Part shown: in pieces, positions 43,796 through 58,100 of the stretch
How positions within the stretch are numbered: the stretch's first letter is position 1
Layout: each line of letters starts with the position of its first letter
NCBI GenBank assembly: GCA_009746045.1
Contig: RPFO01000002.1
Coordinates: 2,446,506 to 2,510,505 of the forward strand
DNA: 64,000 nucleotides
Direction of reading: 5' to 3'
Origin: Mesostigma viride
Lineage: Eukaryota > Streptophyta > Mesostigmatophyceae > Mesostigmatales > Mesostigmataceae
Position numbers and translations under genes: made by a program
The notes under the pieces: generated by a model
Database searches by the model: none
Told to the model about the DNA's origin: nothing
The model's input: the letters and a program-made list of their open reading frames with translations, nothing else

Positions 43796-44916
43796 CCGCA
43801 CATTTGAAAGTGACGTTCTACGGATTTTTGCCTTTGCACCGTATGCAGTTTTCTGGCTTGGACGTTTGGAAACATGGCATGGCTAGCGTAATGGCTGACT
43901 AGCTAGACCTTTTAGGTGGTTTTCCATTTGCAGATATTTCCTCGTAAATGGTGGGAGAGAGATCGCAGCAATGGTGCTCACCACTAGACAATGCCGGCCA
44001 GTTAGGCTCGAAACATACGCCCTGATCAAGCAAGACGTTTCTGGCCCCACCGTCTAGGTCATCTAGTCGCTCTTAGCGTTAGCCAGCCATAATTTCAATG
44101 AACAATTTCCATATCCATACACATCCATCATCCCTAACGACTCGAAAACGCGGATAAGAGAACGGCAGGCTCGAGCTACCATGGTTTGGATTCTCCATAT
44201 TTCTGGCCTGCGCTGGTTGTCTCATTGACATCTGCTGCTGCCTCCCTCCTGCCACTTACAGAGGAAGCACCCTCATTAGGTTAGGTCGCTAACTGCACGC
44301 CATACTGCACACATGCGGCATGTAAGTTAGCTGCACGAACCAGTTTTATTTTAAAAAGCGGGAGGCTATCAATAAGGCAACCAGCGCAGGTGGGGAATAT
44401 GGCAATTGCAAGGGCACGTTGACCCAAAAGAAGTGCTTATCATATAAATGGCCCGGTCTCCTCTCTGTGCATGCCATGCGCAGCTGTCCCATGCACGTGA
44501 CACTAGCCCAAACCAGAGACACTTACATTTTGGAAAAGATCTGGCCAAGTTACACAGAAGACCCTTACATACTCTTTGAAACCGTGCGTTGTACCAGCTG
44601 TATGTGGACCAACGAGCTACAGGCCTTCCTCTTTGGCTTCTTGACTCTGCATCTGAACAAAATGAAGCCATCAGTGGGTTGACAACACCATACCCTCTAC
44701 TTGCTCTGCACGTGATGCACAATCACAAGTTTCATGCCAATCTTATGTCAAACACGTGAAGGCCAGCCTTGCAGCTCAGGGACATATACTTGGATTCTGG
44801 GATGAGCAGCCACTCCATCTGGGCATTAGCAGCCACACTGCAGAGGCCCTCGCTACTTGCCTCCAGATACACATGACAGGACCAGCGACAGCTTTAATGT
44901 TCCACCAACCAGCACC
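43796..44916. other. 3' side of the sorting nexin gene
   Basis: No gene recognised. The sorting nexin 3' UTR lies at the right side of this block on the minus strand; a TGTAA (minus strand) near 44525 is a possible polyadenylation signal. The frames 44369-44722 and 44419-44682 have no support. Confidence 0.4.
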
Positions 44917-46322
44917 TCATGCGGTGTCCTTGGCTGACTCTAACGATGCCACCGCTGCTTCAGAGTTCTTGATACCCTCAAAGACATCGGCCGCCGACCG
45001 CCAGATCTCCGCGCACATGTCCGCGTATGCAGCCTGAGGACACCATCCAGAGTAAAGCGGCAAATGCGCACAGCAGTTACGATGCAAGAATGCAACAAGA
45101 ATGGAACAGAAGGATTTCATGCAAGATGGGAGCTCACAGTTACATGTAAAACAAAAACTGCAAAAATATGGCTACTTTAAAAATCTAGAAAAACCAGTAG
45201 ATTATGCATGATGGGATCTAAGAAAAGCCTTCTGAAGGAGATGGTAACATGGAGAGACCCGCCTGCGCAATCCACCCACATGACTACACCTGACGGCAAT
45301 GCACAAAGAATGCCATGCAAGCCGACCAATATAAGGACAGCCATCATCAGAGGCAACCCCTGGACGAAGCTGCAGGGACCACAATAGCCACCAATGGTTT
45401 AAATTCCTCTACATCCCTGGAGGTTATACCTGTTGGTCGCAGCTCTGAAAAGTAAACAACAGAAACGAGCTTCACCTTCCTGACAGCTCCATTCTTCATC
45501 AACGTCGACCACTGTGGAAATCCTTTACTATCAGGTTAATCCTCAACTAAAATCCCTGGCCAGTATGTACCTAGGATTCTACTGCCAAACACACACAATC
45601 TTTTCCCAGCATCTTTCATCGTCAGACAAAGGGCTTCAAGCTCTCATGCACCATGTTCCATGCAAAATAAAAACCTCCCAGACACTCCTCATCAACACTC
45701 TGCCGCAAAGGGAGCAACAACGTGTCCTGCACCCATACCCCACAAGGATAATGGTGGTGATGCTGGTCATGCTCCCTAAGCCTTGACAATTGCACCAGCG
45801 TGCCTATCTGCAGAACCTGATGAGGTCAGTATTGTTTAGGCTGGGCGCTGGATTGCACCACACACTTCGCCTTTACCTTCTACTCAAACCCACACCCGTC
45901 CGCGCTGTACCTGCGTGTGCGCGAAGCCGATCAGCATGCTCGCAAAGTCCCGCGCGCGCTCCGCGTCAAGGCGCGCGAATTCGCTGCGGTTGCGCTCCTG
46001 TGGCGCCGCGGTGTCGAGGACGAGCCGAGCCAAGGGGGCCAAGGGGGCCAACAGGGCCAACGGGGCCAACCGAAAATATTGTCAGGAAAGAAAGAAACGG
46101 AGGCCCCATTTGGTTTCGGTTGTGATGTGCTATTGCATGAAAACACATGCCAGGAATGAGGCCAGCGGGGTGGCGAAGGGCACCTGGCATTTGTGCGTTT
46201 ATGTTGTGCACACCAGGGTGCGGACGTGGGCTCAGCCGTCCCTCCCTCCCCCGGCCCAGCCCCCCCCCCATCCTGCCCACTCCTATGCCCTACCCTGTGC
46301 CCTCTTCTGCGCCCTCCCCCCC

Positions 46323-46358
<36 letters not shown>

Positions 46359-49300
46359 CCCCCCCCCTCCCCCCCCCTCCCCCCCCCTCCCCCCCCCCCC
46401 CCCCTCCCCCCCCTCCCCCCCCCTCCCCCCCCCCCCCCCCCCCTCCCCCCCCCCTCCCCCCCCTCCCCCCCTCCCTCCCCCCCCTCCCCCCCCCCCCTCC
46501 CCCCCCCCCCCCCCCCTCCCCCCCCCCCCCCCCCCCCCCCCTCCCCCCCCCTCCCCCCCCCCCCCCCCCCCTCCCCCCCCCCCCTCCCCCCCCCCCTCCC
46601 CCCCCCCCCCCCCCCCCCCCCCCCTCCCCCCCTCCCCCCTCCCCCCCTTCCCCCCCCGTCCCACATCCACAAGCATGAATAGTTGAATGCATGTTTTTCA
46701 GCATGCTTGTTGCCGCCAAACATCCGGCAGATGATCCCCAACCCTGGCAGATGATGCTAGGCAGATTTCGGAAGGGGGTGAACCACCTGTCCACCTGTCC
46801 TCGATGCTGCCTGAACACGAGACCTAGCAAGTGACAACATACAGCACCCGACGCAGCACTCGACGCAGCACCGACGCAGCACCAGATACGACACCAGACA
46901 TATTACTCCATACAGCGCCCAACAGAGCACCCAATACAGCCCCCGATACCCGCACTACCAGCAACTAGGGAACGCGGGGCCAACGCCGGTCATTACCTGG
47001 ATAGTGGCGAACTTCCTTTCCGCCGCCTCCTTGGCGGCTGCCGTGCGCTCCACCTCCTGCGCCAGGTCTGACACCTTGCGGCTGCGCGTCTTGTCGCCAC
47101 CAAACACCTGGCAGGAGGCCCACAGGGGGGTGCCCGCCAGCACAAGGCACGGAGGGGGCAAGGCGTTGAGTGGCAGCAAATGCACCGACGCACCGATGGT
47201 GATTAGCACAGTAGACGTCCTGTATTCAAATACTATTTTACCCAATTAAGTGCCATGGCTCTATGTGTGCACGATGGACGGACTTGGGACCCGCACAACA
47301 CTGCCATGTGCCCACGAGCCTCGTACAGCACAAGATGCTCTCATGCACCTAGTACAGCACAAGATGCACTCATGCACCTAGTACAGCACAAGATGCACTC
47401 ATGCACCTAGTACAGCACAAGATGCACTCATGCACCTAGTACAGCACAAGATGCTCTCATGCACCTAGTACAGCACAAGATGCACTCATGCACCTAGTAC
47501 AGCACAAGATGCACTCATGCACCTAGTACAGCACAAGATGCACTCATGCACCGAACTACGGCGACGAGCAAAAGCGCGGTGCACGCAAGCACACTAACTG
47601 CCACACGTAGACACAAGTGCCACTATAAGAGGCGTGTACATACGTACAAAAGAGGGGCACACACAGGTTTACCTGCGACGACTGCGCCTCCAGCTTGCCC
47701 AGCCGACCACGCTTGCCATCCAGGTCGGCCACAAGTGCCTGGACGCCCTGCAGGGACTCTTCGCGGCATGCCACTGCGCTGCGCACGGCAGACATGATGC
47801 TCAGGTGGTCGTGCAGGGCATTCTGAGGGCACACAAGTAGCCGCAAGCCCACAAGCACAGGCAATCACAGTTATGCGCAAGCACATGCACAAATACATAA
47901 GAGCATGCGCGAATGAGCACACAAACATGCAGACATAAAAAGAGCAGGCCGCCGCGCAACGGCAGCAACATTCTGCAGCTGTACACGACAAGCCCGCGCC
48001 GAGCAAGTACAGACGCATGCATGCATGCACGCGAGCAGGTGCACACACGCAAGCCCGCCCGCCCGCCCGCCCCCATGGCACCAACCGAGCACCTCAAGAA
48101 CAGCTCCCATGCATGCCCGTGGCAGCCAGGGCCCAAGGGCCAAGCCCGACCCTTCCCTAAGGCAAAGGGCAGGCGGGCAACAAAATGGGGCTACAGTGGA
48201 GATGGCTGACAGCAGGTGGCAGGGCAGACCAAACGGTTCACTGCAGCTTATCTCAGGCTTTTGCGGCTACTCATCCCAGGGTGGCCTTTCATGGCTGGGG
48301 AGGGGGTGGCCAACACCCCAAAGCGCTCAATCAAGAACAGCGTCGCAAACCAAGAAAGACAACCAGAACAGCCAGTGAGTTGGGAGTGCGCAGTGCATCA
48401 TGCCCCCCCACCCATTCCGCTCCCCCCCCATACCTCTCCCGCTGGTAACAACCCCCCCATACCTCCCCAGTGGTCTCTCCTCCCTCCTCCCAAACAACAC
48501 CCCCGCACCCTTTTGCTCACCATACCACCAGCGGTCCACTCCCTGCACTCACATGCCACCGCCACCTTACTGCCCCTACAAGTCTCAAGGTTAATCAGAG
48601 TTCTAACCATAAGTTTCATGGTCTAATTTTGCAACATTGAATTTCCATCTCTCCAGCTGCTCCGACCCAGTTCCCTCGCTACTCTCATTTTTTGTTCTTT
48701 CGCTGCAGTTGTTATCTCCTGCTGTTCTGATCCCATTACTCTTCCCTATGTTCCTAAATAATCTTAACTCTAAGGCTACCATTCATCCTCACCAGCTGCT
48801 CCACGGTCTTGGCCATGGCCTCGCGCGACACGCGGCTGATGCGCACCGACGTCATGCCCACCAGCCGCGCGTCCGTGGCATGCGACACCTGCAGGTTCTG
48901 GCACGTAATGCTGGACGCTGCAACACGGTGACGGGGAGGGGGGGAGGGCCAGACGCAGAAGGTCATGGCAAATGGACACAGCGGCATGTGCGTGAGGGCA
49001 CATGGGCAGAAGACAGCGCGTGGGCATTGATGGGGGCACGCTAAAAAAGGCGAGGGGTGGGAACGCGAAAACCCACAGGCACAACAACAGCGTCGCTCTC
49101 ATCCATGGGAACGTCCACCGTGGCCCATCATCCGGAGAAGACCGCGGAAAGCCCATGGGGCCACCATCGGCATCCCGCATGGTCCAGGTGGCAGGAAGCT
49201 GAATGGCCCAGCCCACACCGTGAACAGCCTCACGCATGCAGGTCGTGCGAGGCAGACCAGGGGGGCCAGGGACCTGCCTGGTGGGCAACCAAGTAAGAAC

Positions 49301-52090
49301 CAGAAACATAAAAATAACGATATAATACAGCGACAACATCCCCCCTATGAAGTATCATAGTTCGCCAGTTTGTGAGGAAAAAAAGACCGCAGGTGCCAGG
49401 GTTCTGCCAACGAATAGAAACGACTGAGTTGAGCACTTCCTACTACACCCGCGGCGTGGGGACCAGGGTCCAGCCTGGCAGGCACCCCTGTAGATAGCCA
49501 AGGTCCTTTGAGCGCATGCACTGGCGCCGTGCAAACTTGCTGCGCAGATTCAGCCGCCCACCGATGAGTCTGGTCTTAAATTGCATATGAAAGACCCGGG
49601 GCAGGTGTTCGCTTCCTATAGCGCAGGTCCTTGGGATGCTAGCCCAGCACACACGGATTGTGAGACCATGCACCTAATCGTGCCAACCGGCTTGTGCACA
49701 AGCGCCTACCTGACGCCTCCTCGAACTTGGCGACTTTGATGAGCGAGAGCCCGAACTCGCCCGTAACATCGCCCACTGCCTGCTGCGCGCGCACGAGCGC
49801 TTCTGCCTTTGCGCTGGCTTCCGCAAGCTGCTTCTCCAGTGCGCCCGCCTTGTTGCGCCGCGCGATGAAGTCCTCGTCCGTCTCCTGCACCGTCACCTTG
49901 GTGCCAGCCTGCAACACGACATTGAGCGGGCGGCCAGGCAGGTAGGTAGGTAGACAGGAAGGCAGTAAGGCAGTAAGGCGGTAAGGCGGTAAGGCGGTAA
50001 GGCGGTAAGGCGGTAAGGCGGTAAGGCGGTAAGGTAAGGCGGTAGGGCGGTAGGGCGGTAGGGCGGTAGGGCGGTAGGGCCGTAGGGCCGCAGGGCCGTA
50101 GGGCCGCAGGGCCGTAGGGCCGTAGGGCCGTAAGGCCGTAAGTCCGAAAGTCCGAAAGTCCGAAAGTCCGAAAGTCCGAAAGTCCGAAAGTCCGAAAGTC
50201 CGAAAGTCCGAAAGTCCGAAAGTCCGAAAGTCCGAAAGTCCGAAAGTCCGAAAGTCCGAAAGTCCGAAAGTCCGAAAGTCCGAAAGTCCGAAAGTCCGAA
50301 AGTCCGTAAGTCCGAAAGTCCGAAAGTCCGAAAGTCCGAAAGTCCGAAAGTCCGAAAGTCCGAAAGTCCGAAAGTCCGAAAGTCCGAAAGTCCGAAAGTC
50401 CGAAAGTCCGAAAGTCCGAAAGTCCGAAAGTCCGAAAGTCCGAAAGTCGGAAAGTCGGAAAGTCCGAAAGTCCGAAAGTCCGAAAGTCCAAAAGTCCGAA
50501 AGTCCGAAAGTCCGAAAGTCCGAAAGTCCACAAGTCCTTAAGTCCGTAAGTCCGTAAGTCCGTAAGTCCGTAAGTCCGTAAGTCCGTAAGTCCGTAAGTC
50601 CGTAAGTCCGTAAGTCCGTAAGTCCGTAAGTCCGTAAGTCCGTAAGTCCGTAAGTCAGGAAGGCGGAAGGCGGTCCGGGGCCGGCGGGCGGGCAGGCGGG
50701 CGGGCATGTATGCATTTAGGCAGGCATTTCGGAGCCAAAAACGGGAACCCTGTGCAAAAGGCGAGATGCTGGATGCCGGCCGGACGGCACACACGACGGA
50801 CGGGTGGCGGGGGTGACACGGGCCGCAGGCATGTGCAGCAGAGGATGGGCCATAGCTTTGTGTGGTCCATGGTTCCTGGCACCAGCTTCTTGTTGTGGGG
50901 CAGGTGGCTTACTTTTTTGCAAAGGAGCGTTGGCAGCGAGGAGAGGCTTTGGCGCAGAGGCAAGCAGCGCTAGCATTAGCAACTTAGTACCTTGTCCTAC
51001 AGATAAAACGCTGTGTTTTACACTCCATCCATGCAGCTATTGCCGCGTCCCATAGAATTACCTGCCCTTCAGCATACTTTTGCAAGGCACCTCATCCACG
51101 CCTGTAGCATGCAGCGGCGGCTGCTGTCACCCGAACAAGTGCAAGCGATGCCGGCCCACGCGATGCACTACCCTATGCTGCGTGCACACCCCGGGGGATG
51201 CACAAGGGGGAACTGTGCTGCACAGGCACCTGCTCCTTGACCAGCCTGCCTACGACCAATCACCTGCCCCCTGGGTAGCATGGGTTGCACCTGGAGAGGC
51301 AACTACCAACAAGTTGGTGCGAGGGCGTTTCCTGGCCGCCTCGGGTTGTGCCCGCCGGCCTACACGAGAGGGCACAGAACACCTCAAACCTCCCGCTGTC
51401 TTTGCCCGTGGCAGTTTCTAGAGCCATCTGCCCAGTTTTGCGGTGAAATGGCACCGGGGCAAGCCCAGGAACCTTGTGCACTTGGCTACACCCCGCGTGG
51501 TAACGCGGCAGGTGGCAGCAGGCCCAGCCATGGCGCGGGCCCATCACACCAGGGCGGCAGGCAGAGAGGGCAAGGGTAGAGGCATGAGTCACGCATGCGT
51601 GGGAGTGGACTCACCCCCAGCTCGCTGGCAATGCTCTGGGTCAGCTCCTTGAACATGCGGAAAATGCCCACGCCCGACTTCTGCCCACGCAGACGCACAG
51701 CACAGCAACGGGGTAGGGGGGTCAAGAGGGTCGGATCAGTGCACACTGCACAGGTCAGCACACCACAAGCGGCGTGGAGCAAAATTTCCAGCCAGCGAGT
51801 GCACCAGCCAGCACATCATGCCACACGCCTTGCCACCGCACCGAGGTTGCAGGGTGGTGCTGCACTTTTGTGCTGTGGAGCCCGTGTGTTTGCAGGCTTG
51901 AGCCAGCAGGCTTCTCCCGTCAGGGTGCAGCATGGGGTCCATGCACTGCTCCCCCCCACTCTGTCTCTCCCACTGCCAATATTTTTCCGCCCTTATCAAG
52001 GTTGCAACTGGCTACCGCGTGTGTGTGTGCATTTGTGGTAAAGGTTGTCTGTGTCTGATGCGTGTGGGGGTGTGCATGGAAGCACATACC

Positions 52091-52122
<32 letters not shown>

Positions 52123-55100
52123 TGACCATGCCATCTTGCCATGCACCCAAGAGGCACGTGTCACACCCCGCCATGCCCCGCCATACCCCACACGGCCTCA
52201 TCCCTCCGCGGTATGCGGGCCTAGCGGTGGTGGCCAGGCCAGCACACTCGCGCAGCCGCGCCATCGGGGCCATGCCGCGCCACCATGCAGCCGCAGGACA
52301 ACCTATGCACCGTGACAGCAGCAGAGCCCATTGCGTGCGCGGGTATGGGCGGTGCGTCCAAACCATCGCACCTGCTGGCTCTCCGGCGTGTAGGCGCCGC
52401 TGCTGCGCGCCGCGTCGGCGCCGAACAGCTGCTTGGGGAGCCGCGACGCGCCGTCCAGCATGCGCGAGGCTGCGCGGGGGATGGGGACGAGTGGCGGGCC
52501 AGGGGGCAGGTGGGCGGGTGAGGGCACCTGCGAGCCATGGTGCATCACTCGCGGGGAAGGGTACACCAGACCATGGAATGTAAAGGGGCATCTGGCTCAA
52601 TGCTGCCACGAGCACACTGTGCCAGCTGTCCATCTCACGCGAGCCATGCTGCACATGCCGCGACATGGAGCATATGCGCCCATGTGGATCTGAGCGCGCG
52701 CGACGCAGGGGGAAGCAGGGCGGCCGCACACGCAAGGGCAATACACAAGAGGTTGGAGGAATGCGCTTGCAAACGGTGTCCCTCTGCGGCCTATCATGAA
52801 AAGTGCATGACGCATCGCCGACTGCCTTGATGCACAGGGAAGCCAATGAACAATCACGGGCGGTAAAACCATCCCATAAAGTACACAACCTGCGTGCGCA
52901 GGCAAGCCATGCACTACATGGCAAAGGCCCTGGCATGTGGGCCACACACTTGAAGACGTGCATGGGGGCAGCACACGTCACCAGCCAGACTAGGTATAAA
53001 TGAGACAGCCAGCGCAGGCCAGAAAGGTACGCTTGTCTCCCCGACAAACACGCACCTCCCACATGTCCTTGTCACAGGGCAACTTGGTCTTTCGCAACGT
53101 GGTCTTTCGCACCAACACGAGGGGCCTTGTGGCACACGACCGCGCTGATGGGTCGCCAGTCTAACCATCCATGGCACATGCCCTATGGGGTATTCCAAAA
53201 ATACCTTTGACCTACCCGACAACCTACTAAGCCAGCCAAACACCTGTCCGAGCCAGCAAACCACCTCGCCAAACATACCGAAGGACGGCGCGGCTGCGAT
53301 GCTGGGGCTGGCCAGGTCGCCCTCGCTCTCCAGAAAGTTCTTCAGGATCTCACTGCGCCCACAGTTACGTGTGCCATCCGCCGCCACACAACCCACAGCA
53401 CCCCGCACACGAAACCATCCCGACCGGACATGATAATGCCGACACCAGACACCAGCGCATGCCATCACAGTCGCGGCCATCAGCACCAAAGAAGCAGCAG
53501 GAGCAGCCGCCCCGACCCATCCATACCAGGCACGCGGATGTAAACATAAACGGCAAGGTGATGTCTACAGCTTATAAAGAAGAAGGAAAAAAACTAGTAG
53601 AAAAAAGAGTTACTACCAAGAAACAGCCTCTACAGGAGCTTCTACGGGAGCTCACTCTACTGCCCTGATGCTGTGGTGGCTTAATACCACTAGCCAGCAC
53701 AGGCCCACCCACACTACGGCAAACTTCCGTGATGATGCGCACACAAGGGCAGCATCCCAGAACTGATGTGTGGGGGGGAGCAGCAGCGACGGCAACGCGG
53801 CCAGTGCTCCCCGCGGGCAGGGGACCGCATGGTGCCGGCGGCCAGGGAAGGAACAGCACACCCGCAGTGACGAGTCGCCATAGGCGCCGGGCACCCCTAC
53901 CCATGCAGCATTCTATGCTGGCAGCCCGGTGCTACTCACAGATCCTTCTGGCCACACAGCAGTCTGGGCTTGGAGGCGTGTTCTAAGGAAGTATTTCATA
54001 AGCAAGTATTTCATGTCTCATTGGTACCACCCCCAGGCCACACGAGCTGCTGCTACGCCGTGGCTCCGGATCTGCACGGCCATGCGCGAAGCTAACGACG
54101 CATGCGCCAGGTGGCAAGGCCAGCGTGTGCAGTGTGCCCACCTGGTGGACAGCACAGGGTGCGCCGCTAGCTGGTTCATGTACTTCTCCAGCGCCTGTGC
54201 GCGCATCTCCACGAACTCCTTGCTCATCATCACCTGCGGCACACACGCAGCAGGCGGAGGACAATGGGGACATGGCGGTGCGCACGGGATGGGCAAGCAT
54301 GCCATGCAGGGCACACGGGATGGGCAAGCAAGCCATGCAGGGCGCACAGGATGGGCAAGCAAGCCATGGAGGGCGCACGGGATGGGCAAGCAAGCCATGC
54401 AGGGCGCACGGGATGGGCAGGCAAGCCATGCAGGGCACACGGGATGGGCAAGCAAGCCATGCAGGGCGCACGGGATGGGCAAACAAGCCATGCAGGGCGC
54501 ACGGGATGAGCAAGCAAGCCATGGAGGGCGCATGGGATGGGCAAACAAGCCATGCAGGGCGCACGGGATGGGCAAACAAGCCATGCAGGGCGCACAGGAT
54601 GGGCAAGCCATGCAGGGCGCACGGGATGGGCAAGCAAGCCATGCAGGGTGCACGGGATGGGCAAGCAAGCCATGCAGGGCGCACGGGATGGGCAAGCAAG
54701 CCATGTAGGGCGCACAGGATGGGCAAGCAAGCCATGCAGGGCGCACAGGATGGGCAAGCCATGCAGGGCGCACGGGATGGGCAAGCAAGCCATGTAGGGC
54801 GCACAGGATGGGCAAGCAAGCCATGCAGGGCGCACAGGATGGGCAAGCCATGCAGGGCGCACGGGATGGGCAAGCAAGCCATGCAGGGCGCACGGGATGG
54901 GCAGGCAAGCCATGCAGGGCACACGGGATGGGCAAGCAAGCCATGTAGGGCGCACAGGATGGGCAAGCAAGCCATGGAGGGCGCACGGGATGGGCAAGCA
55001 AGCCATGCAGGGCGCACAGGATGGGCAAGCAAGCCATGGAGGGCGCACGGGATGGGCAAGCAAGCCATGCACGGCGCACAGGATGGGCAAGCCATGCAGG

Positions 55101-58100
55101 GCGCACAGGATGGGCAAGCAAGCCATGCAGGGCGCACGGGAAGCGCAAGCAAGCCATGCAGGGCGCACGGGATGGGCAAGCAAGCCATGCAGGGCGCACG
55201 GGATGGGCAAGCAAGCCATGTAGGGCGCACGGGATGGGCAAGCAAGCCATGCAGGGCGCACGGGATGGGCAAACAAGCCATGTAGGGCGCACAGGATGGG
55301 CAAGCAAGCCATGCAGGGCGCACAGGATGGGCAAGCCATGCAGGGCGCACGGGATGGGCAAGCAAGCCATGCAGGGTGCACGGGATGGGCAAGCAAGCCA
55401 TGCAGGGCGCACGGGAAGCGCAAGCAAGCCATGTAGGGCACACAGGATGGGCAAGCAAGCCATGCAGGGCGCACAGGATGGGCAAGCCATGCAGGGCGCA
55501 CGGGATGGGCAAGCAAGCCATGCAGGGCGCACGGGATGGGCAGGCAAGCCATGCAGGGCGCACGGGATGGGCAAGCAAGCCATGTAGGGCGCACAGGATG
55601 GGCAAGCAAGCCATGCAGGGCGCACAGGATGGGCAAGCCATGCAGGGCGCACGGGATGGGCAAGCAAGCCATGCAGGGCGCACAGGATGGGCAAGCCATG
55701 CAGGGCGCACGGGATGGGCAAGCAAGCCATGCAGGGCGCACGGGATGGGCAAGCAAGCCATGTAGGGCGCACGGGATGGGCAAGCAAGCCATGCAGGGCG
55801 CACGGGAAGCGCAAGCAAGCCATGCAGGGCGCACGGGATGGGCAAGCAAGCCATGTAGGGCGCACAGGATGGGCAAGCAAGCCATGCAGGGCGCACAGGA
55901 TGGGCAAGCCATGCAGGGCGCACGGGATGGGCAAGCCATGCCATGCAGGGCACACGGGATGGGCAAGCAAGCCATGCAGGGCGCACGGGATGGGCAGGCA
56001 AGCCATGCAGAGCACACGGGATGGGCAAGCAAGCCATGCAGGGCGCACGGGATGGGCAGGCAAGCCATGCAGGGCACACGGGATGGGCAAGCAAGCCATG
56101 CAGGGCGCACAGGATGGGCAAGCCATGCAGGGCGCACGGGATGGGCAAGCAAGCCATGTAGGGCGCACAGGATGGGCAAGCAAGCCATGCAGGGCGCACG
56201 GGATGGGCAAGCAAGCCATGGAGGGCGCACGGGATGGGCAAGCAAGCCATGCAGGGCGCACAGGATGGGCAAGCCATGCAGGGCGCACAGGATGGGCAAG
56301 CAAGCCATGCAGGGCGCACGGGAAGCGCAAGCAAGCCATGAAGGTGGGAAGGAGGCGCCATAAAGGGTGAAGGGCCGACGGGGTCCAACGCCGGCGCCCT
56401 TGCACGGGGATCACCCGGGACGGCACAAGTGCCATATGCCAGCAGGAAGGAAAGGTGGACACCCACCACCTGTCATGCCATGGATACCCACCCCCTGCCC
56501 ACTCCCTACTAGCAGCCTGTGTTGCGACGCTGCAAAGCCATGCGGCGCTATCACCACCGACCCCTGTCCGCCTCAACCAGCAGCACTCGTCGGTGGATGC
56601 CCCACCCACCTGCCCTTCCACACTCTTGTCAGGCCGTGCCGGGATGAAGTACCCTTCGTATACCTCCGCCAACCTGGCACCATGCAAGGGATGCCGTCCC
56701 GGCACATGAGTAGGGGTGCAAGGTTTCGCACGGTGGACAGGAGGCATGTGTCCGCACGGAATACAACGGCAATGGTGATTTTCTGCTCGCGCCACTGCTG
56801 GGGCGAACCAAAGATGCAAGGCCACGCGGTATGCTTGGGCAGACACTGGTAGCGATTGAGTAGCAATGGCGACTTGCCAGGAGGTGGGTTCGGTTAAACC
56901 GCCTTGTGACCAGGTGCCCTGGCAAGTGCGGGGCATGTGGCACACCTCCAGCAAGCACATGCTGCGTTGGCATCCTGCACTACTCCCCAACAGCTCTCCA
57001 CGCGAGAGTACAGCTGATAATTGATAATCGGCGCACGACAGCGAAACAATTCAAGGTGAGCACTACTAGTACATGTCATGCCCCCTGCAGTGCAGATTGA
57101 TGATGCAGTAGTGTGGCATGGCATGTTGTATTCATGCCACGCAGCCTGCAAGCACCCACACAGGGTTGCAGACCGCGGCTATCAGCCTCTATGCTTGGGG
57201 GATGGGCGCAGACAGACTCGTGGGCGTCTCCTACCCCCCGCCACGAGGTGCACAAGAGCAGAAAGGGCAACCAACGGTCAGGGCATCTACCGCATCCGCA
57301 CAGGGAGGGCCACAATTGCACCAATGCATCCATGGATGGCGCTCCACAGATCCTAATAGCACCCTCGTGCCATCCTAATGCCCAAGTATCTTCCAGCCCC
57401 AGGGTGCCCCACACCCACCTGTCCGACAGCGCGACAAAGTCCCTGAAGCGCCGGCGCACCGAGAATTCGGGCTTCTTGAACCCTGGCAGGGTTGTGCGCG
57501 TATTTACCTGCAGGGAGCGCATGGGCACGCACACACACACACAGGGACACACACACGCACATACACATGCAGGCCGACCAACGACGTGAGGGGCCACTGG
57601 CCGACGAGGCGTGTGGTGACTAGCAAGGATCGATATGCCCGCATGCCTGGGTAGATAGCCCGCCACAGGGGCGGGTGACTAGTACCCCTACACTGTCGAT
57701 GTGCCTTGCCGGAGGGTCATGCATCACACAGGGCATGCGCACTCACAGCGCTCACTCACCGCATAGGTGATGTAGGAGCCTCCTCCAGGAATGGGTACCA
57801 CAGAGTTGCCATCCACCTTCATGGGGTTGTTGACTGTGATGCTCATCAGCCTCGGCCCTTGATGATGTACCGGGAAAAGGGGTGCCTGGGGGGCACCCTT
57901 TTGAACGCCATTGACCGAATCCTCATCTCCATACCGGTCCCCTGGCAATACAAGGAGCCCCAGGGACCATGCAGCACCAAAAAAATCAGATGCCCTTTTC
58001 CAGACATGAGCAGCAAAGAAGTGCAAGACAATGCTTAGACGAATGTTGGCAAGTTACCTTCACGCCCGTTACCCGCAATGTAGGCCTCGTCACTGTCAAC

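Noticed and set aside
45514-45786. A separate small gene of 90 codons
   Set aside because: Lies inside the last sorting nexin intron with no support beyond an open frame.
45915-46830. Poly-Pro and poly-Gly proteins up to 299 codons
   Set aside because: Produced by the poly-C tract in a sorting nexin intron.
49941-50656. Telomere-like repeat
   Set aside because: Octamers AAGTCCGA/T do not resemble known telomere motifs and lie within an intron.
49639-50794. Phe/Arg/Leu-rich repeat protein (FRTFGLSD) of about 360 codons
   Set aside because: Translation of the 8 bp satellite; only 49710-49908 is a real exon.
91-56345. CRISPR-like arrays
   Set aside because: The regular repeats have no unique spacers between units and lie in eukaryotic introns; they are minisatellites.
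53983-56990. Frames of 692-990 codons with HPVRPAWLACPS-type repeats
   Set aside because: Shadows of the 31 bp array; only the last exon-sized segment (54142-54233) and 56610-56673 are real coding sequence.
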